Shown: positions 52,213 through 56,766 of the stretch, piece by piece
Layout of the letters: every line of letters begins with the position of its first letter
Position numbering within the stretch: the first letter of the stretch is position 1
Translations under genes and position numbers: made by a program
Notes under the pieces: generated by a model
The model's database searches: none
Seen by the model: the letters and a program-made list of their open reading frames with translations, nothing else
Told to the model about the DNA's origin: nothing
Assembly (NCBI GenBank): GCA_025642065.1
Contig: JAODUP010000922.1
Span: forward strand, 128,501-192,500
Direction: 5' to 3'
DNA from: Paralvinella palmiformis
Taxonomy: Eukaryota; Annelida; Polychaeta; Terebellida; Alvinellidae
DNA length: 64,000 nt

Positions 52213-55200
52213 TACTACAAAAAAATAAAAATAATAATAATAATAATATATTGATCACTTTATCTAGCTGCTTTGGTACTGTCACAGAACAGTAATACTG
52301 TAGTCCAAATTCTCGCCTAGCTATTTCGTATGAGTATTTTACATTTCACTTCAGTTCATTATATTTAAAGATTAATTAACCCATTTACATCAACGAGCAA
52401 AGGCATAAGAGTTGCCTTTTAAAAGCAATATATTTCAGAGTTTTATAAATATTTTATATAAAGTCATCTGCACACTTCATTATGTGCGCTCTTCGTGCCT
52501 CATCTAGAAATGCGGGGATAGGAATTAAAATTGTCGCGTGTGGGACGGTGTCTGCGGGTTTGTTGGGTGTTTCATCACGTCGTCTCATTTTCGTAAGAGG
52601 TTGGTTGCCCTACGGGTTACACGTTCCATATGTGATCGGTATCGAGTGAAAACAAATCAAGAAAGCATAGCCAGCGGAGGGATGTAATCGATTCGCTTAA
52701 CTGTAAACGCTCTGGTCCACGGGACGAAACTTACTGTTGACCCCGCGGGTTAGGCTCGAGAGGTTTGGTCGCCGGTCATTCCACGATGCTGCATCCCCAT
52801 TACGGAATCAGCTCGCAGACAAACTGAGACATTGTTATTGAATTAGGATTTTTAAATCTATCCATAAGACGTATCTGTTTAGTTTTGCATATTATTAAAG
52901 TTTGTAATGCCCATATATGTTTTAACGGTTCATCTAGTCAGTTTTATCAAGTATACACACTTTTTATGTAAAGCACCCCAGAACAACACAGTTGAATGTG
53001 GTACTATATAAAAACACACAGTATTATTATTATTATTATTATTATTAATATACACATCTCATTAGAATACTTAGTTAAAGAAAGCTTAAATAAAGTTTGG
53101 TTTTATTTCTTCCAAATGTTGAAATCTAATTTAGTAGTGAGCATTATACACTAAGATCTTGTAATGCTACCTATATATTATACGTGTAATCAATCTGAAA
53201 TATTCAAAGTCAGTCTAAAGTTTCTTTTATGTGAACGTTTTTTGGAATAACTTGGACGGGGATCTTTTGTTTCCCTGTCTGGTGCCGTATAGGCCAACAT
53301 TGTCCTAGTTTAAACGAGCTACCATTAGTTGATCATTCAGCAGCAATTGGTGATGGGTGCGTCTGTGTGTGTGTGCGTGGGGGGTACTGTGCCTGCTACA
53401 GTCATTTAAATGCTGGATAACCAGGCCAGACACCTAAACGGCGTCCCTCCAAAGACGCAAATAGTACATGGAATATATAGCTCTAGATCAACTTTTCTTG
53501 AATGCAGGGCGGGAAATATAGTCTCCACGCATAGAAAACGGAACACTGCAACAACCGCAGCATATTATGCCTTGTGATATTTGCTGGAGGGTCAAATACC
53601 TCATAAACATACAAATCCAATAAATACTATGACCTACTCGTCATATTATAACAATTTATATCGGCGCTTTAGCAGACCGTTATGGCGGAATTGCCGTTCT
53701 ATATATTAACATTTTCAAATCAGACCTAATGTCTGATATACAAACTATAATTATAATATAGGGTTTTATTAATGACAAGGAGACTAAAGTTAGCCTTGTG
53801 TGTTTTAGCTGTGTATAATAATGGACAGGCACAGAGAATCTCGAACCGTGAATTCAAACTCTGGACGTTTCTTCAGGGGACTTTTCTTGCTGAGACATGT
53901 CTTAATGTGTGGCGGATTAGAACGGGTCTTACTCAAGGGTAATACTGCAAAGTACCTTAGAGCAGCTATATAGCTGACCAGGGCCCTATATAAATGTCAC
54001 CTGTTATTATCATTATTGTTATATTATCCACGATCAGAAAAGATCTTATCATATCTATAAATTATTCCCGAATTATGCCACAATCATTTACAAAACTAGT
54101 TTTCAACCGCAATGCAAAGGAACAAAGTAAAATACGCCCACAAGATCTATTTCTAAAAGCCTGCCCTACATAGAATACAATGGAAGCGTTCACTCATCCA
54201 GCGAATTACAAGGACAACCGTACAATACATAAGGAGTAGACTGTACTCCAATCGTTCGTCCAACAAATATGTTGGTGGTAAACTCGGTAACTGAGATGCT
54301 GTTCCGGACAGATCAGCGCGATACCTGCCTCTGTGGCCTCGTCAGTTACAGCATGAGATTGTCTTACTCGTCGATGCTGAACGAGAGGTCGTAGGTTCGA
54401 ATCCCGGCCGTGTCACTAGAGCAGGAGGAGATTGTCATCCAAGCAGACAACTGGCGAGGTTTTCTCCTTCGAATATTTTAAATTCTAAATTTATTTCGAA
54501 TTAGTTCCCGTGATGATTCCCGTAAATTGCAGACAGTATGCGATCGGCCTTATTTCAGGTCGCCAATCAACGTAAAAGAACTCATTTCGGCCATTGTTAT
54601 TAGAATTAACACTGAAGACACAATTGAGTAAGCTTAACATGTCACACACAGGTAACTCCCGTATGATGTCACCAATAATCTAGTTCGCTTTATTTTTCAA
54701 TATCGTATTTGTTGCTGTTGTTTGTTTGTTTGTTTGTTTGTTTGTTTGTTTGTTTGTTTGTTTGTTTGTTTTACCACAGATCGAAAATACGAGGATAGGA
54801 AACATATGCTGACAGTGAGATAGCACCTGCTAACCTATTCCAAACGGAATTGTGTTAGGAATGACAATAAGGCATTGCATATCAATAATAACCTATGACG
54901 TATGAGGAGTTGACTCGGTGTGACACCACAATATAACTCTCTATATACACGAGCTAATCATCTGTTGTTATGATCCGTGTAGAATGTTGACATAAAGACC
55001 ACAACTTCAGAAATAAACTCTCTCTTATACGATACAGGATCGTATATCAATGAGTATGATACCTCGATGGTATAGATATATTTAATAATATCCCATGTCG
55101 GGTGTACTGTAAATCTCAGCTCAGAGATGGCATTTAAAAATATAAACCTTGCCAAAAAAGTTAAATATATTTTAAAGTACTTATTGGTGTAAACGACGTG

Positions 55201-56274
55201 TAAAATAGAATTAGTAAGATTTCGCGGTAATAATCACGCTTCGGCCACATTGTGTACGTGCATGCGTCCGTGCGCGTGAACGTGCGTGTGTTCGTGCGTG
55301 TGTGCTTGTATGCGTGTGTGTTGTATATGTGTGTACGTGCGTGTGTGTGTGCGTGTATGTGTGTGTACGTGTGTGTATGCGTGCGTGTATGTGTGTGTAC
55401 GTGTGTGTATGCGTGTGTGCGTGTGTGCGTGCGTGTGTGTGCTCGTGAGTTCACGCGTGCGTGTATTTCGGACGACATCATTTTCAACGGCAACACTCCA
55501 CGGCTGAATGCTTAAAGGACGATCTTACTTCCCGTCTGGAGAACTAAATACCATTCCAGTTCGGTTAATTCACCAATCCACTAATATCACTCACCTGGAC
55601 ATTGTTGGGCATAAACGGCAACATCATCCAGAGCCAGGTCGCTCTTCAAGGATGTTCCACATGTTCCCCTGAAGGTGACCTTCGTTCCGCAGTTTTTAAG
55701 CATCACCTGAGCCCGATACCATCTGTCATTAAGCGACATCGGAATCCTCCAAATTGCTTTCTCTAATCTATTGCTCGCGCGAAGATGATCCAGACTTATC
55801 TCTCCTATATCGGGGCCCCAGACGTGGAAGCTGAATAGGAGACAACACTGGGACAGGTAGGTATCCGGAGGTTGACTACTGAACGTAATATCAACGTTGT
55901 ATGTGTCGCCGGGTTGTCTACAGTCGACGCTTGGGAAATATGAATAACCTGAAACCGTGTCATCACTGAGGTATTAGACATATTTGTGATTTGTTTTCGA
56001 GGGCGAAAACATAAAACGAATGAGCGAACACAAACACGAATTAATGCTAAAACGTCTATAAGCTCACATACTTATTTATCATAGAGGATCAGAAAGACTT
56101 GTATCACTATAATTCTCGGCGAAGTACCTTTATTATTGTTAGAGCCCGTTACAGGACCACTTACGGGGCGACCAGCTGCTGGAGCAGTCTCTTGTCTCCA
56201 GAAATCAGTTACAGCACCACACAGATCCGTCGAGTAGTCACAGCTGTACAGTAACTGACCGGTCATAGTCTGAC
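20014..56274 (-). CDS. Giant single-pass membrane protein: 9 MAM + 18 sushi/CCP domains, 5' incomplete
   Basis: Thirty-seven exons join in one frame, about 2,875 residues in this window. From the N-terminal side: nine MAM domains (residues about 1-1660; recurring C-D-F-E...C start, long C-half with xWHQxYxxGDxW and a DxAIDDVxLxxGxC end), eighteen sushi domains (about 1661-2799; four cysteines, GY after Cys2, W before Cys4), then a 21-residue hydrophobic helix [13 protein letters not shown] region and a tail of about 40 residues ending at TGA 20014. Every recognised junction is phase 1. MAM and sushi domains act outside cells in adhesion, receptor binding and recognition, so a type I cell-surface adhesion or recognition protein is inferred; the ligand is unknown. 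Numerous NxS/T sequons fit a glycosylated ectodomain. The signal peptide and start codon are not found and may lie beyond 56.3 kb or outside the window. I do not recognise a named orthologue. Confidence 0.88.
20471..20659 (-). CDS. Exon 36: sushi domain 18, membrane-proximal
   Basis: 189 bp, acceptor cactccgtag, donor A|GTGAGT, phase 1-1. It encodes [35 protein letters not shown] and [11 protein letters not shown]. It splices directly to the transmembrane exon. Confidence 0.88.
20910..21095 (-). CDS. Exon 35: sushi domain 17
   Basis: 186 bp, acceptor tttattgttcag, donor C|GTGAGT, phase 1-1. The frame has no ATG near its start. It encodes [34 protein letters not shown] and GTWEILVGC. Confidence 0.85.
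21172..21224. repeat. (TA)n microsatellite
   Basis: Uninterrupted TA run next to a LINE fragment. Confidence 0.95.
21230..21350 (+). mobile_element. LINE 3' coding fragment
   Basis: The + strand reads [18 protein letters not shown] then KTALKAPLF, the LWN.LP..IR....FK..LK..LF ending of many non-LTR reverse transcriptase ORFs. It sits in the intron between exons 34 and 35 of the MAM/sushi gene, antisense to it, next to TA repeats. Confidence 0.65.
21432..21600. repeat. (TA)n followed by GT/GCGT-rich tract
   Basis: TA run then GT-rich sequence directly beyond the exon 34 donor. On the minus strand it has no GT for over 100 bases, which limits donor choice for that exon. Confidence 0.93.
21606..21824 (-). 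CDS. Exon 34: degenerate sushi domain 16 lacking Cys2 and Cys4
   Basis: 219 bp, acceptor tttttacgttcag, donor G|GTTCGT, phase 1-1. It encodes [12 protein letters not shown], then [13 protein letters not shown] where Cys2 is expected but Ser occurs, then [11 protein letters not shown]. The only in-phase donor before a long GT-free stretch cuts off the final Gly-Ser-Cys, removing Cys4 as well. The retained Cys1 and Cys3 are a normal sushi disulfide pair. The donor is the uncertain part. Confidence 0.65.
21872..21912. repeat. (TA)n microsatellite
   Basis: TA run about 50 bases upstream of the exon 34 acceptor. Confidence 0.93.
22026..22208 (-). CDS. Exon 33: sushi domain 15
   Basis: 183 bp, acceptor ttgttcttacag, donor C|GTACGT, phase 1-1. 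It encodes [34 protein letters not shown] and [10 protein letters not shown]. Confidence 0.88.
22220..22266. repeat. (TA)n microsatellite
   Basis: TA run beginning 10 bases beyond the exon 33 acceptor. Confidence 0.93.
22435..22706 (-). repeat. SINE-C copy abutting a splice donor
   Basis: Minus-strand reading starts CCACAGTGGGTAAGAGTGTTG, has GAGGTTCGAATCCCGGCC as B box, and ends with CATTTCAG-like tail near 22435. Its 5' end lies about 6 bases inside the intron after exon 32. Confidence 0.8.
22712..22894 (-). CDS. Exon 32: sushi domain 14
   Basis: 183 bp, acceptor ctttcttcag, donor G|GTAAGA, phase 1-1. It encodes [35 protein letters not shown] and [15 protein letters not shown] begins about six bases into the intron after its donor. 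Confidence 0.88.
23558..23853 (+). repeat. Interspersed repeat R3, copy 2
   Basis: About 295 bases matching copy 1 with scattered differences; in the intron between exons 31 and 32. Confidence 0.8.
23870..24066 (+). repeat. Interspersed repeat R4, copy 2
   Basis: Nearly identical to 69-262 over about 190 bases and directly follows repeat R3; lies in the intron between exons 31 and 32. Confidence 0.8.
24638..24770 (-). repeat. Interspersed repeat R2
   Basis: GGGACTGGTGAGACATTACAC to CTTATTATACAGAGCTAAAC, followed by a compound CA/GA/TA microsatellite. Confidence 0.78.
24770..24937. repeat. Compound (CA)n(GA)n(TA)n(GA)n microsatellite
   Basis: CA then two GA runs around a short TA run; intron between exons 31 and 32. 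Confidence 0.95.
25124..25315 (-). CDS. Exon 31: sushi domain 13
   Basis: 192 bp, acceptor cctctaattgcag, donor G|GTTTGA, phase 1-1. It encodes [48 protein letters not shown]. Confidence 0.87.
25625..25816 (-). CDS. Exon 30: sushi domain 12
   Basis: 192 bp, acceptor cctgtcctag, donor A|GTAAGT, phase 1-1. It encodes [38 protein letters not shown] and [10 protein letters not shown]. Confidence 0.88.
25950..26125 (+). repeat. SINE-A copy in MAM/sushi intron
   Basis: GCGACTCCATGGACTAACTGG head to GGCCGTAAAACATCAAAA, inserted antisense to the host gene between sushi exons 29 and 30. Confidence 0.8.
26313..26504 (-). CDS. Exon 29: sushi domain 11 (six cysteines)
   Basis: 192 bp, acceptor ctctctttctgtacag, weak donor A|GTTAAT, phase 1-1. 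It encodes [45 protein letters not shown] and ESSC. Besides the standard four cysteines there are two more, in HIC and LCC, which may form an extra disulfide. No long ORF marks this exon; it was found from splice sites and cysteine pattern. Confidence 0.8.
26564..26638. repeat. (CA)n and (TA)n microsatellite
   Basis: CA run, short spacer, TA run; intron between exons 28 and 29. Confidence 0.93.
26669..26849 (-). repeat. Partial duplicate of sushi exon 28 and its intron (pseudo-exon)
   Basis: About 163 bases at 26687-26849 read identically to 26926-27088, covering the last two thirds of exon 28, its donor site and intron sequence. The copy ends in a TA/GA microsatellite where the acceptor and exon start should be, so it cannot splice as a normal exon. 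Confidence 0.82.
26849..26901. repeat. (TA)n(GA)n microsatellite separating two duplicate segments
   Basis: TA then GA dinucleotides sit exactly between the duplicated exon 28 segments. Confidence 0.93.
26960..27139 (-). CDS. Exon 28: sushi domain 10
   Basis: 180 bp, acceptor atttcttacag, donor C|GTAAGT, phase 1-1. It encodes [36 protein letters not shown] and [10 protein letters not shown]. The 3' part of this exon and its donor are duplicated about 239 bp downstream. Confidence 0.9.
27437..27631 (-). CDS. Exon 27: sushi domain 9
   Basis: 195 bp, acceptor gatcctttcag, donor G|GTATCG, phase 1-1. It encodes [54 protein letters not shown]; four cysteines. Confidence 0.85.
28001..28192 (-). 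CDS. Exon 26: sushi domain 8
   Basis: 192 bp, acceptor cgctgcttccag, donor G|GTAGAT, phase 1-1. It encodes [33 protein letters not shown] and [12 protein letters not shown]. The intron to exon 25 is only 180 bp. Confidence 0.88.
28373..28558 (-). CDS. Exon 25: sushi domain 7
   Basis: 186 bp, acceptor tctctacacag, donor A|GTGAGT, phase 1-1. It encodes [34 protein letters not shown] and [17 protein letters not shown] lies just upstream of the acceptor (28589-28763). Confidence 0.88.
28589..28763 (-). repeat. SINE-A copy in MAM/sushi intron
   Basis: GATGTTTTGCGGCCACTTTT tail, GGGTTTGAACCCAC B box, ggggcacc head; same strand as the host gene and close to the exon 25 acceptor. Confidence 0.8.
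29896..30081 (-). CDS. Exon 24: sushi domain 6
   Basis: 186 bp, acceptor tttttccag, donor G|GTAATA, phase 1-1. It encodes [34 protein letters not shown] and [12 protein letters not shown]. Confidence 0.88.
30340..30511 (-). repeat. SINE-A copy in MAM/sushi intron
   Basis: AAGGCCACATTTGTGCACAAG to TCACGGAGGCGCCCC, with GGGGGTTTGACCCCA as B box; between exons 23 and 24. Confidence 0.8.
30659..30850 (-). CDS. Exon 23: sushi domain 5
   Basis: 192 bp, acceptor catcacctag, donor A|GTGAGT, phase 1-1. It encodes [34 protein letters not shown] and [15 protein letters not shown]. Confidence 0.88.
31625..31816 (-). CDS. Exon 22: sushi domain 4
   Basis: 192 bp, acceptor gtttatttag, donor C|GTAAGT, phase 1-1. 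It encodes [34 protein letters not shown] and [15 protein letters not shown]. Similar to domains 2 and 5-8, which share the LPxLxxLxW start. Confidence 0.88.
31952..32141. repeat. (GATA)n plus (TA)n microsatellite
   Basis: GATA/GACA tetramers at 31952-32020 and a TA run at 32056-32141; intron between exons 21 and 22. Confidence 0.95.
32217..32398 (-). repeat. SINE-A copy in MAM/sushi intron
   Basis: GACGATGATTGAATTTAGTG tail through AAATTCGAACTCAGG to GAGCACAGAGGCGC; between exons 21 and 22. Confidence 0.8.
32399..32535. repeat. (GA)n-rich microsatellite
   Basis: GA dinucleotides with GAGCAAGA interruptions, ending 8 bases from the exon 21 donor. Confidence 0.93.
32543..32731 (-). CDS. Exon 21: sushi domain 3
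   Basis: 189 bp, acceptor tgtatttcag, donor C|GTAAGT, phase 1-1. It encodes [35 protein letters not shown] and [13 protein letters not shown] long GA-rich microsatellite starts just inside the following intron. Confidence 0.88.
32905..33070 (-). repeat. SINE-A copy, strongly diverged
   Basis: TTGATGGCCACTCCTGTGCAC, then AATGGGTCTAGTGAC and GATGAAACGCCCTTCAGACA match the body; the tRNA-like head is no longer clear. Confidence 0.55.
33412..33545. repeat. CA/CATA-rich tract
   Basis: Degenerate CA and CATA units; intron between exons 20 and 21. Confidence 0.9.
34530..34715 (-). CDS. Exon 20: sushi domain 2
   Basis: 186 bp, acceptor gtgtacatacag, donor C|GTAAGT, phase 1-1. It encodes [34 protein letters not shown] and [12 protein letters not shown]; four cysteines. 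Confidence 0.88.
34808..35010. repeat. (GAT)n/(GAC)n trinucleotide repeat
   Basis: Two long GAT runs separated by GACGACCACC; the long Met/Asp/His/Ser ORFs here are repeat artefacts. Intron between exons 19 and 20. Confidence 0.95.
35052..35234 (-). CDS. Exon 19: sushi domain 1
   Basis: 183 bp, acceptor ...gtgatgtag, donor A|GTATAA, phase 1-1. Its frame gives [34 protein letters not shown] and LPDCQ. Four standard sushi cysteines plus a fifth in EWRC. Confidence 0.85.
35664..36017 (-). CDS. Exon 18: MAM9 C-terminal half
   Basis: 354 bp, acceptor cattcatccgcag, donor G|GTGAGA, phase 1-1. It encodes [15 protein letters not shown] (an extra CxxC), [28 protein letters not shown] and [17 protein letters not shown]. 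It is the last MAM domain before the sushi array. Confidence 0.9.
36267..36443 (-). CDS. Exon 17: MAM9 N-terminal half
   Basis: 177 bp, acceptor ccgtattctactttcag, donor G|GTACGA, phase 1-1. It encodes [20 protein letters not shown] and [17 protein letters not shown]. Confidence 0.87.
36653..37009 (-). CDS. Exon 16: MAM8 C-terminal half
   Basis: 357 bp, acceptor atttcatttcag, donor G|GTAGGA, phase 1-1. It encodes [48 protein letters not shown] and [18 protein letters not shown]. Confidence 0.9.
37225..37416 (-). CDS. Exon 15: MAM8 N-terminal half
   Basis: 192 bp, acceptor cactttttttttag, donor G|GTGAGC, phase 1-1. It encodes [31 protein letters not shown] and [12 protein letters not shown]. 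Confidence 0.87.
37490..37920. repeat. (ACAT)n, (TA)n and (GATA)n microsatellite block
   Basis: 37490-37745 is CATA tetramer with recurrent CATAATTA and CATAAATA interruptions; 37757-37920 alternates GATA and TA runs. Intron between exons 14 and 15. Confidence 0.95.
38023..38388 (-). CDS. Exon 14: MAM7 C-terminal half
   Basis: 366 bp, acceptor acgtttccttcag, donor G|GTTGGT, phase 1-1. It encodes [46 protein letters not shown] and [18 protein letters not shown]. Confidence 0.9.
39022..39552 (-). CDS. Exon 13: MAM6 C-half fused to MAM7 N-half
   Basis: 531 bp, acceptor ttttttttcag, donor G|GTGAGT, phase 1-1. It reads [45 protein letters not shown] and [14 protein letters not shown], then without an intron [26 protein letters not shown] and [15 protein letters not shown]. 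Elsewhere in the gene these two pieces are separate exons of about 118 and 59 codons. Confidence 0.9.
39700..40085. repeat. Compound GTGA/GTCA repeat with higher-order units
   Basis: A (GTGA)n and (GTCA)n field contains three diverged copies of a longer block, TTGGTTAATTGGTCAGTTG + TCACTTTGTCTGTCGG + GTTGGTCAACTGG, starting near 39768, 39873 and 40010. Intron between exons 12 and 13. Confidence 0.85.
40369..40674 (-). CDS. Exon 12: MAM6 N-terminal half with extended C-terminal insert
   Basis: 306 bp, acceptor ctctcttccag, donor G|GTAAAG, phase 1-1. The first part is a normal MAM start ([35 protein letters not shown]). About 39 further residues follow, from [20 protein letters not shown] to [11 protein letters not shown]. 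They carry two cysteines and three sequons and are absent from the other MAM N-halves. Confidence 0.83.
40928..41308 (-). CDS. Exon 11: MAM5 C-terminal half
   Basis: 381 bp, acceptor aaacattttcag, donor G|GTTCGT, phase 1-1. It encodes [47 protein letters not shown] and [19 protein letters not shown]. Confidence 0.88.
41620..41787 (-). CDS. Exon 10: MAM5 N-terminal half
   Basis: 168 bp, acceptor ttctattgtttag, donor G|GTGAGC, phase 1-1. It lacks an ATG near its start. It encodes [31 protein letters not shown] and [14 protein letters not shown]. Confidence 0.85.
41970..42338 (-). CDS. Exon 9: MAM4 C-terminal half
   Basis: 369 bp, acceptor atttatttccag, donor A|GTAAGC, phase 1-1. It encodes [36 protein letters not shown] and [15 protein letters not shown], a textbook MAM C-half. 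Confidence 0.9.
42662..42841 (-). CDS. Exon 8: MAM4 N-terminal half
   Basis: 180 bp, acceptor acgattttcag, donor G|GTAGGA, phase 1-1. It encodes [20 protein letters not shown], an extra cysteine in FDCSNQGW, and [11 protein letters not shown]. Confidence 0.85.
43023..43385 (-). CDS. Exon 7: MAM3 C-terminal half
   Basis: 363 bp, acceptor atgctgcttttgcag, donor G|GTCAGT, phase 1-1. It encodes [37 protein letters not shown] and [14 protein letters not shown]. The usual DDV at the end of a MAM domain reads TNF here, so this copy is somewhat diverged. Confidence 0.85.
43707..43782 (+). repeat. SINE-A head fragment
   Basis: GCGCCTCCATGGCCTAACTGG plus GGGTTCAAACCCCGGCC only; the body is absent. 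In the intron between exons 6 and 7. Confidence 0.65.
44332..44484 (-). CDS. Exon 6: MAM3 N-terminal half
   Basis: 153 bp, acceptor gcttctgcag, donor T|GTAAGT, phase 1-1. It encodes [30 protein letters not shown] and VDTGPTSET, the short first MAM half. Confidence 0.83.
44571..44924 (-). CDS. Exon 5: MAM2 C-terminal half
   Basis: 354 bp, acceptor cttactttctacag, donor G|GTAAGT, phase 1-1. It encodes [33 protein letters not shown] and [15 protein letters not shown], a MAM C-half. The intron to exon 6 is only 86 bp. Confidence 0.87.
44942..45010. repeat. (AAT)n/(ATT)n tract
   Basis: AAT run turning into ATT run, able to fold as a hairpin; just upstream of exon 5. Confidence 0.9.
45050..45187. 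repeat. Three tandem copies of a 41-bp unit containing a SINE-A tail
   Basis: The unit TGGATGATGATGATTGACG + TTTTACGGCCAC + TATTCCTAAC starts at 45061, 45102 and 45143 with near-perfect identity, flanked by a further partial unit on each side. It lies in the intron between exon 5 and the microexon. Confidence 0.85.
45331..45366 (-). CDS. Exon 4: 36-bp microexon inside MAM2
   Basis: A strong acceptor (tttttatcttcag), 36 bases, then a donor G|GTAAAT; phase 1-1. It encodes about 12 residues, [12 protein letters not shown], with one N-glycosylation sequon (NKT). With it included the next exon begins with Asp-Tyr-Phe, closer to the G/A/D-x-Y start of the other MAM C-halves; without it the junction residue is Asn and the frame is still open, so it may be optional. 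Confidence 0.68.
45625..45700 (-). repeat. Interspersed repeat R4, end fragment
   Basis: CCATAGAGGCTGTGCCAAAC and CCTGGGGATACTCCCCGAAC match the first part of R4 in reverse; it ends about 30 bp from MAM2 exon 3. Confidence 0.6.
45733..45924 (-). CDS. Exon 3: MAM2 N-terminal half
   Basis: Acceptor attgctcgacag, donor A|GTCAGT, 192 bp, phase 1-1. It encodes [25 protein letters not shown] and [14 protein letters not shown]. The donor was chosen because it keeps phase 1 and lets the following microexon splice in frame. A repeat fragment begins within about 35 bp beyond the donor. Confidence 0.8.
46474..46650 (-). repeat. Interspersed repeat R4, copy 3
   Basis: Reverse-complement of copies 1 and 2 (TGAGGACGTAAAACACTCTGG to GGGATTCTCCCCGAACAAC). 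Confidence 0.8.
47266..48645 (-). mobile_element. Tc1/mariner-like DNA transposon, inactive
   Basis: Transposase pieces run from 48423 down to 47516 on the minus strand. They include an N-terminal helix-turn-helix part ([21 protein letters not shown]), [11 protein letters not shown] (first catalytic Asp), [29 protein letters not shown] and [15 protein letters not shown] (third acidic residue). The frame changes at least twice, and the second catalytic Asp of FQQDNAPCHTA is Asn. Imperfect inverted repeats sharing AACCCATT..TTTCT occur at about 47271-47297 and 48622-48645 and may be the termini. It lies in the 9.7-kb intron of the MAM/sushi gene. Confidence 0.8.
48990..49240 (+). repeat. SINE-B copy
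   Basis: GTGATGGCGCTGTTAATTAG to AGGGCGCTATATATATGTCAC then (ATT)n, in the 9.7-kb intron. Confidence 0.75.
49577..49738 (-). repeat. SINE-A copy in the 9.7-kb intron
   Basis: GATGATTGATGTTTTACGGCC, GTCGAGCGACCTCC, GATTCGAACACGGG and a short GAGCGCC end; the A-box part of the head is deleted. Confidence 0.75.
49752..49821. repeat. (TA)n microsatellite
   Basis: Long TA run at the head end of a SINE-A. Confidence 0.95.
51174..51248. repeat. (TA)n microsatellite
   Basis: Long TA run with CATA at both ends. Confidence 0.95.
52080..52245. repeat. Mixed trinucleotide tract (CAA, CAT, CTA, AAT)
   Basis: Successive CAA, CAT, ACT and AAT triplet runs; the Val/Met/Leu-rich ORF on the minus strand is an artefact. 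Confidence 0.93.
52740..52905 (+). mobile_element. LINE 3' coding fragment
   Basis: The + strand reads [17 protein letters not shown], stop, then [15 protein letters not shown], resembling the AP.LWN.LP..LR...FK..LKTYLF end of non-LTR reverse transcriptases. It contains a stop and lies in the large intron between MAM1 and MAM2. Confidence 0.55.
53387..53645 (-). repeat. Interspersed repeat R3, copy 3
   Basis: Reverse copy: GTGCCTGCTACAGTCATTTA to CTATGACCTACTCGTCA; the outer end is truncated. Confidence 0.8.
53808..53905 (+). repeat. Interspersed repeat R2, shortened
   Basis: GGCACAGAGAATCTCGAACC and CTTTTCTTGCTGAGACATGTC match the R2 core, with an internal deletion. Confidence 0.7.
53905..54020 (+). 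repeat. SINE-B 3' fragment
   Basis: AATACTGCAAAGTACCTTAG, GAGCAGCTATATAGCTGACC and CCCTATATAAATGTCACC match the SINE-B body and tail. Confidence 0.65.
54332..54605 (+). repeat. SINE-C copy
   Basis: GTGGCCTCGTCAGTTACAGC head, GTAGGTTCGAATCCCGGCC B box, and CATTTCGGCCATTGTTATTAG tail. Confidence 0.78.
54717..54771. repeat. (GTTT)n microsatellite
   Basis: About 13 GTTT units. Confidence 0.95.
55255..55460. repeat. GT/GCGT-rich tract
   Basis: Irregular GT, GTGC and GTAC units; ORFs here are low-complexity artefacts. Lies about 140 bases from the exon 2 donor. Confidence 0.93.
55595..55948 (-). CDS. Exon 2: MAM1 C-terminal half
   Basis: 354 bp, acceptor acggtttcag, donor G|GTGAGT, phase 1-1. 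The reading frame has no early ATG so it does not stand out as an ORF. It encodes [31 protein letters not shown] and [16 protein letters not shown], a complete MAM C-half, with extra cysteines (CC, NC, TC) compared with its siblings. Confidence 0.85.
56128..56274 (-). CDS. Exon 1 seen: MAM1 N-terminal half
   Basis: Acceptor cacgttaccatag, donor G|GTACTT, 147 bp, phase 1-1. It encodes [20 protein letters not shown] then [12 protein letters not shown], the C-D-x-x...C and TGP pattern that opens a MAM domain. It is the most 5' exon I can support; an earlier exon must exist because it begins in phase 1. Confidence 0.8.
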
Positions 56275-56480
56275 CTATGGTAACGTGGATAGGGAGATAA
56301 ACTTAATTAAAGCCATATCTTAAACGGGCTAAATATCAGGATGCTGATCACCGGAAATGGAATGATCGCCTTTATTCGAAACATCTCACAAACCTGAGTA
56401 ACAGTGGGATTTGATGCCACGGCCATTGTGGATCTGGCAGTTTGCGATACTAATTGCGCTATATAAAGATCATTTTATGC

Positions 56481-56511
<31 letters not shown>

Positions 56512-56519
<8 letters not shown>

Positions 56520-56694
56520 TGATGTATTACGGCCACTTTTGTGCACATAGTAGGATAAATGGGCCTAGCGACCTCCAAAGGTAATGAAACGAAGTCAAAA
56601 ATGAAACAGCCTTCAGATATACCCACGCCGGGATTCGAACACGGGTGGTAGTGATCTGTGGTCCAGCACCCTACCGTTAGACCCCGGAGACGCC
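56512..56694 (-). repeat. SINE-A copy
   Basis: ATGATTGATGTATTACGGCC tail to GACCCCGGAGACGCC head, flanked on both sides by TA microsatellites; just upstream of MAM1. Confidence 0.8.
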
Positions 56695-56714
56695 TCTATT
56701 ATTACTACATATAC

Positions 56715-56716
<2 letters not shown>

Positions 56717-56765
<49 letters not shown>
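56717..56765. repeat. (TA)n microsatellite
   Basis: TA run just beyond the head end of the SINE-A at 56.6 kb. Confidence 0.93.

Positions 56766-56766
<1 letters not shown>

Larger units (their letters stand above)
45925..55594 (-). other. 9.7-kb intron between MAM1 and MAM2
   Basis: It contains R4, a dead Tc1-like transposon, SINE-A, SINE-B and SINE-C copies, R3, R2, a LINE fragment and many microsatellites. I saw no MAM-like exon inside it, but short exons could be missed. Confidence 0.6.
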
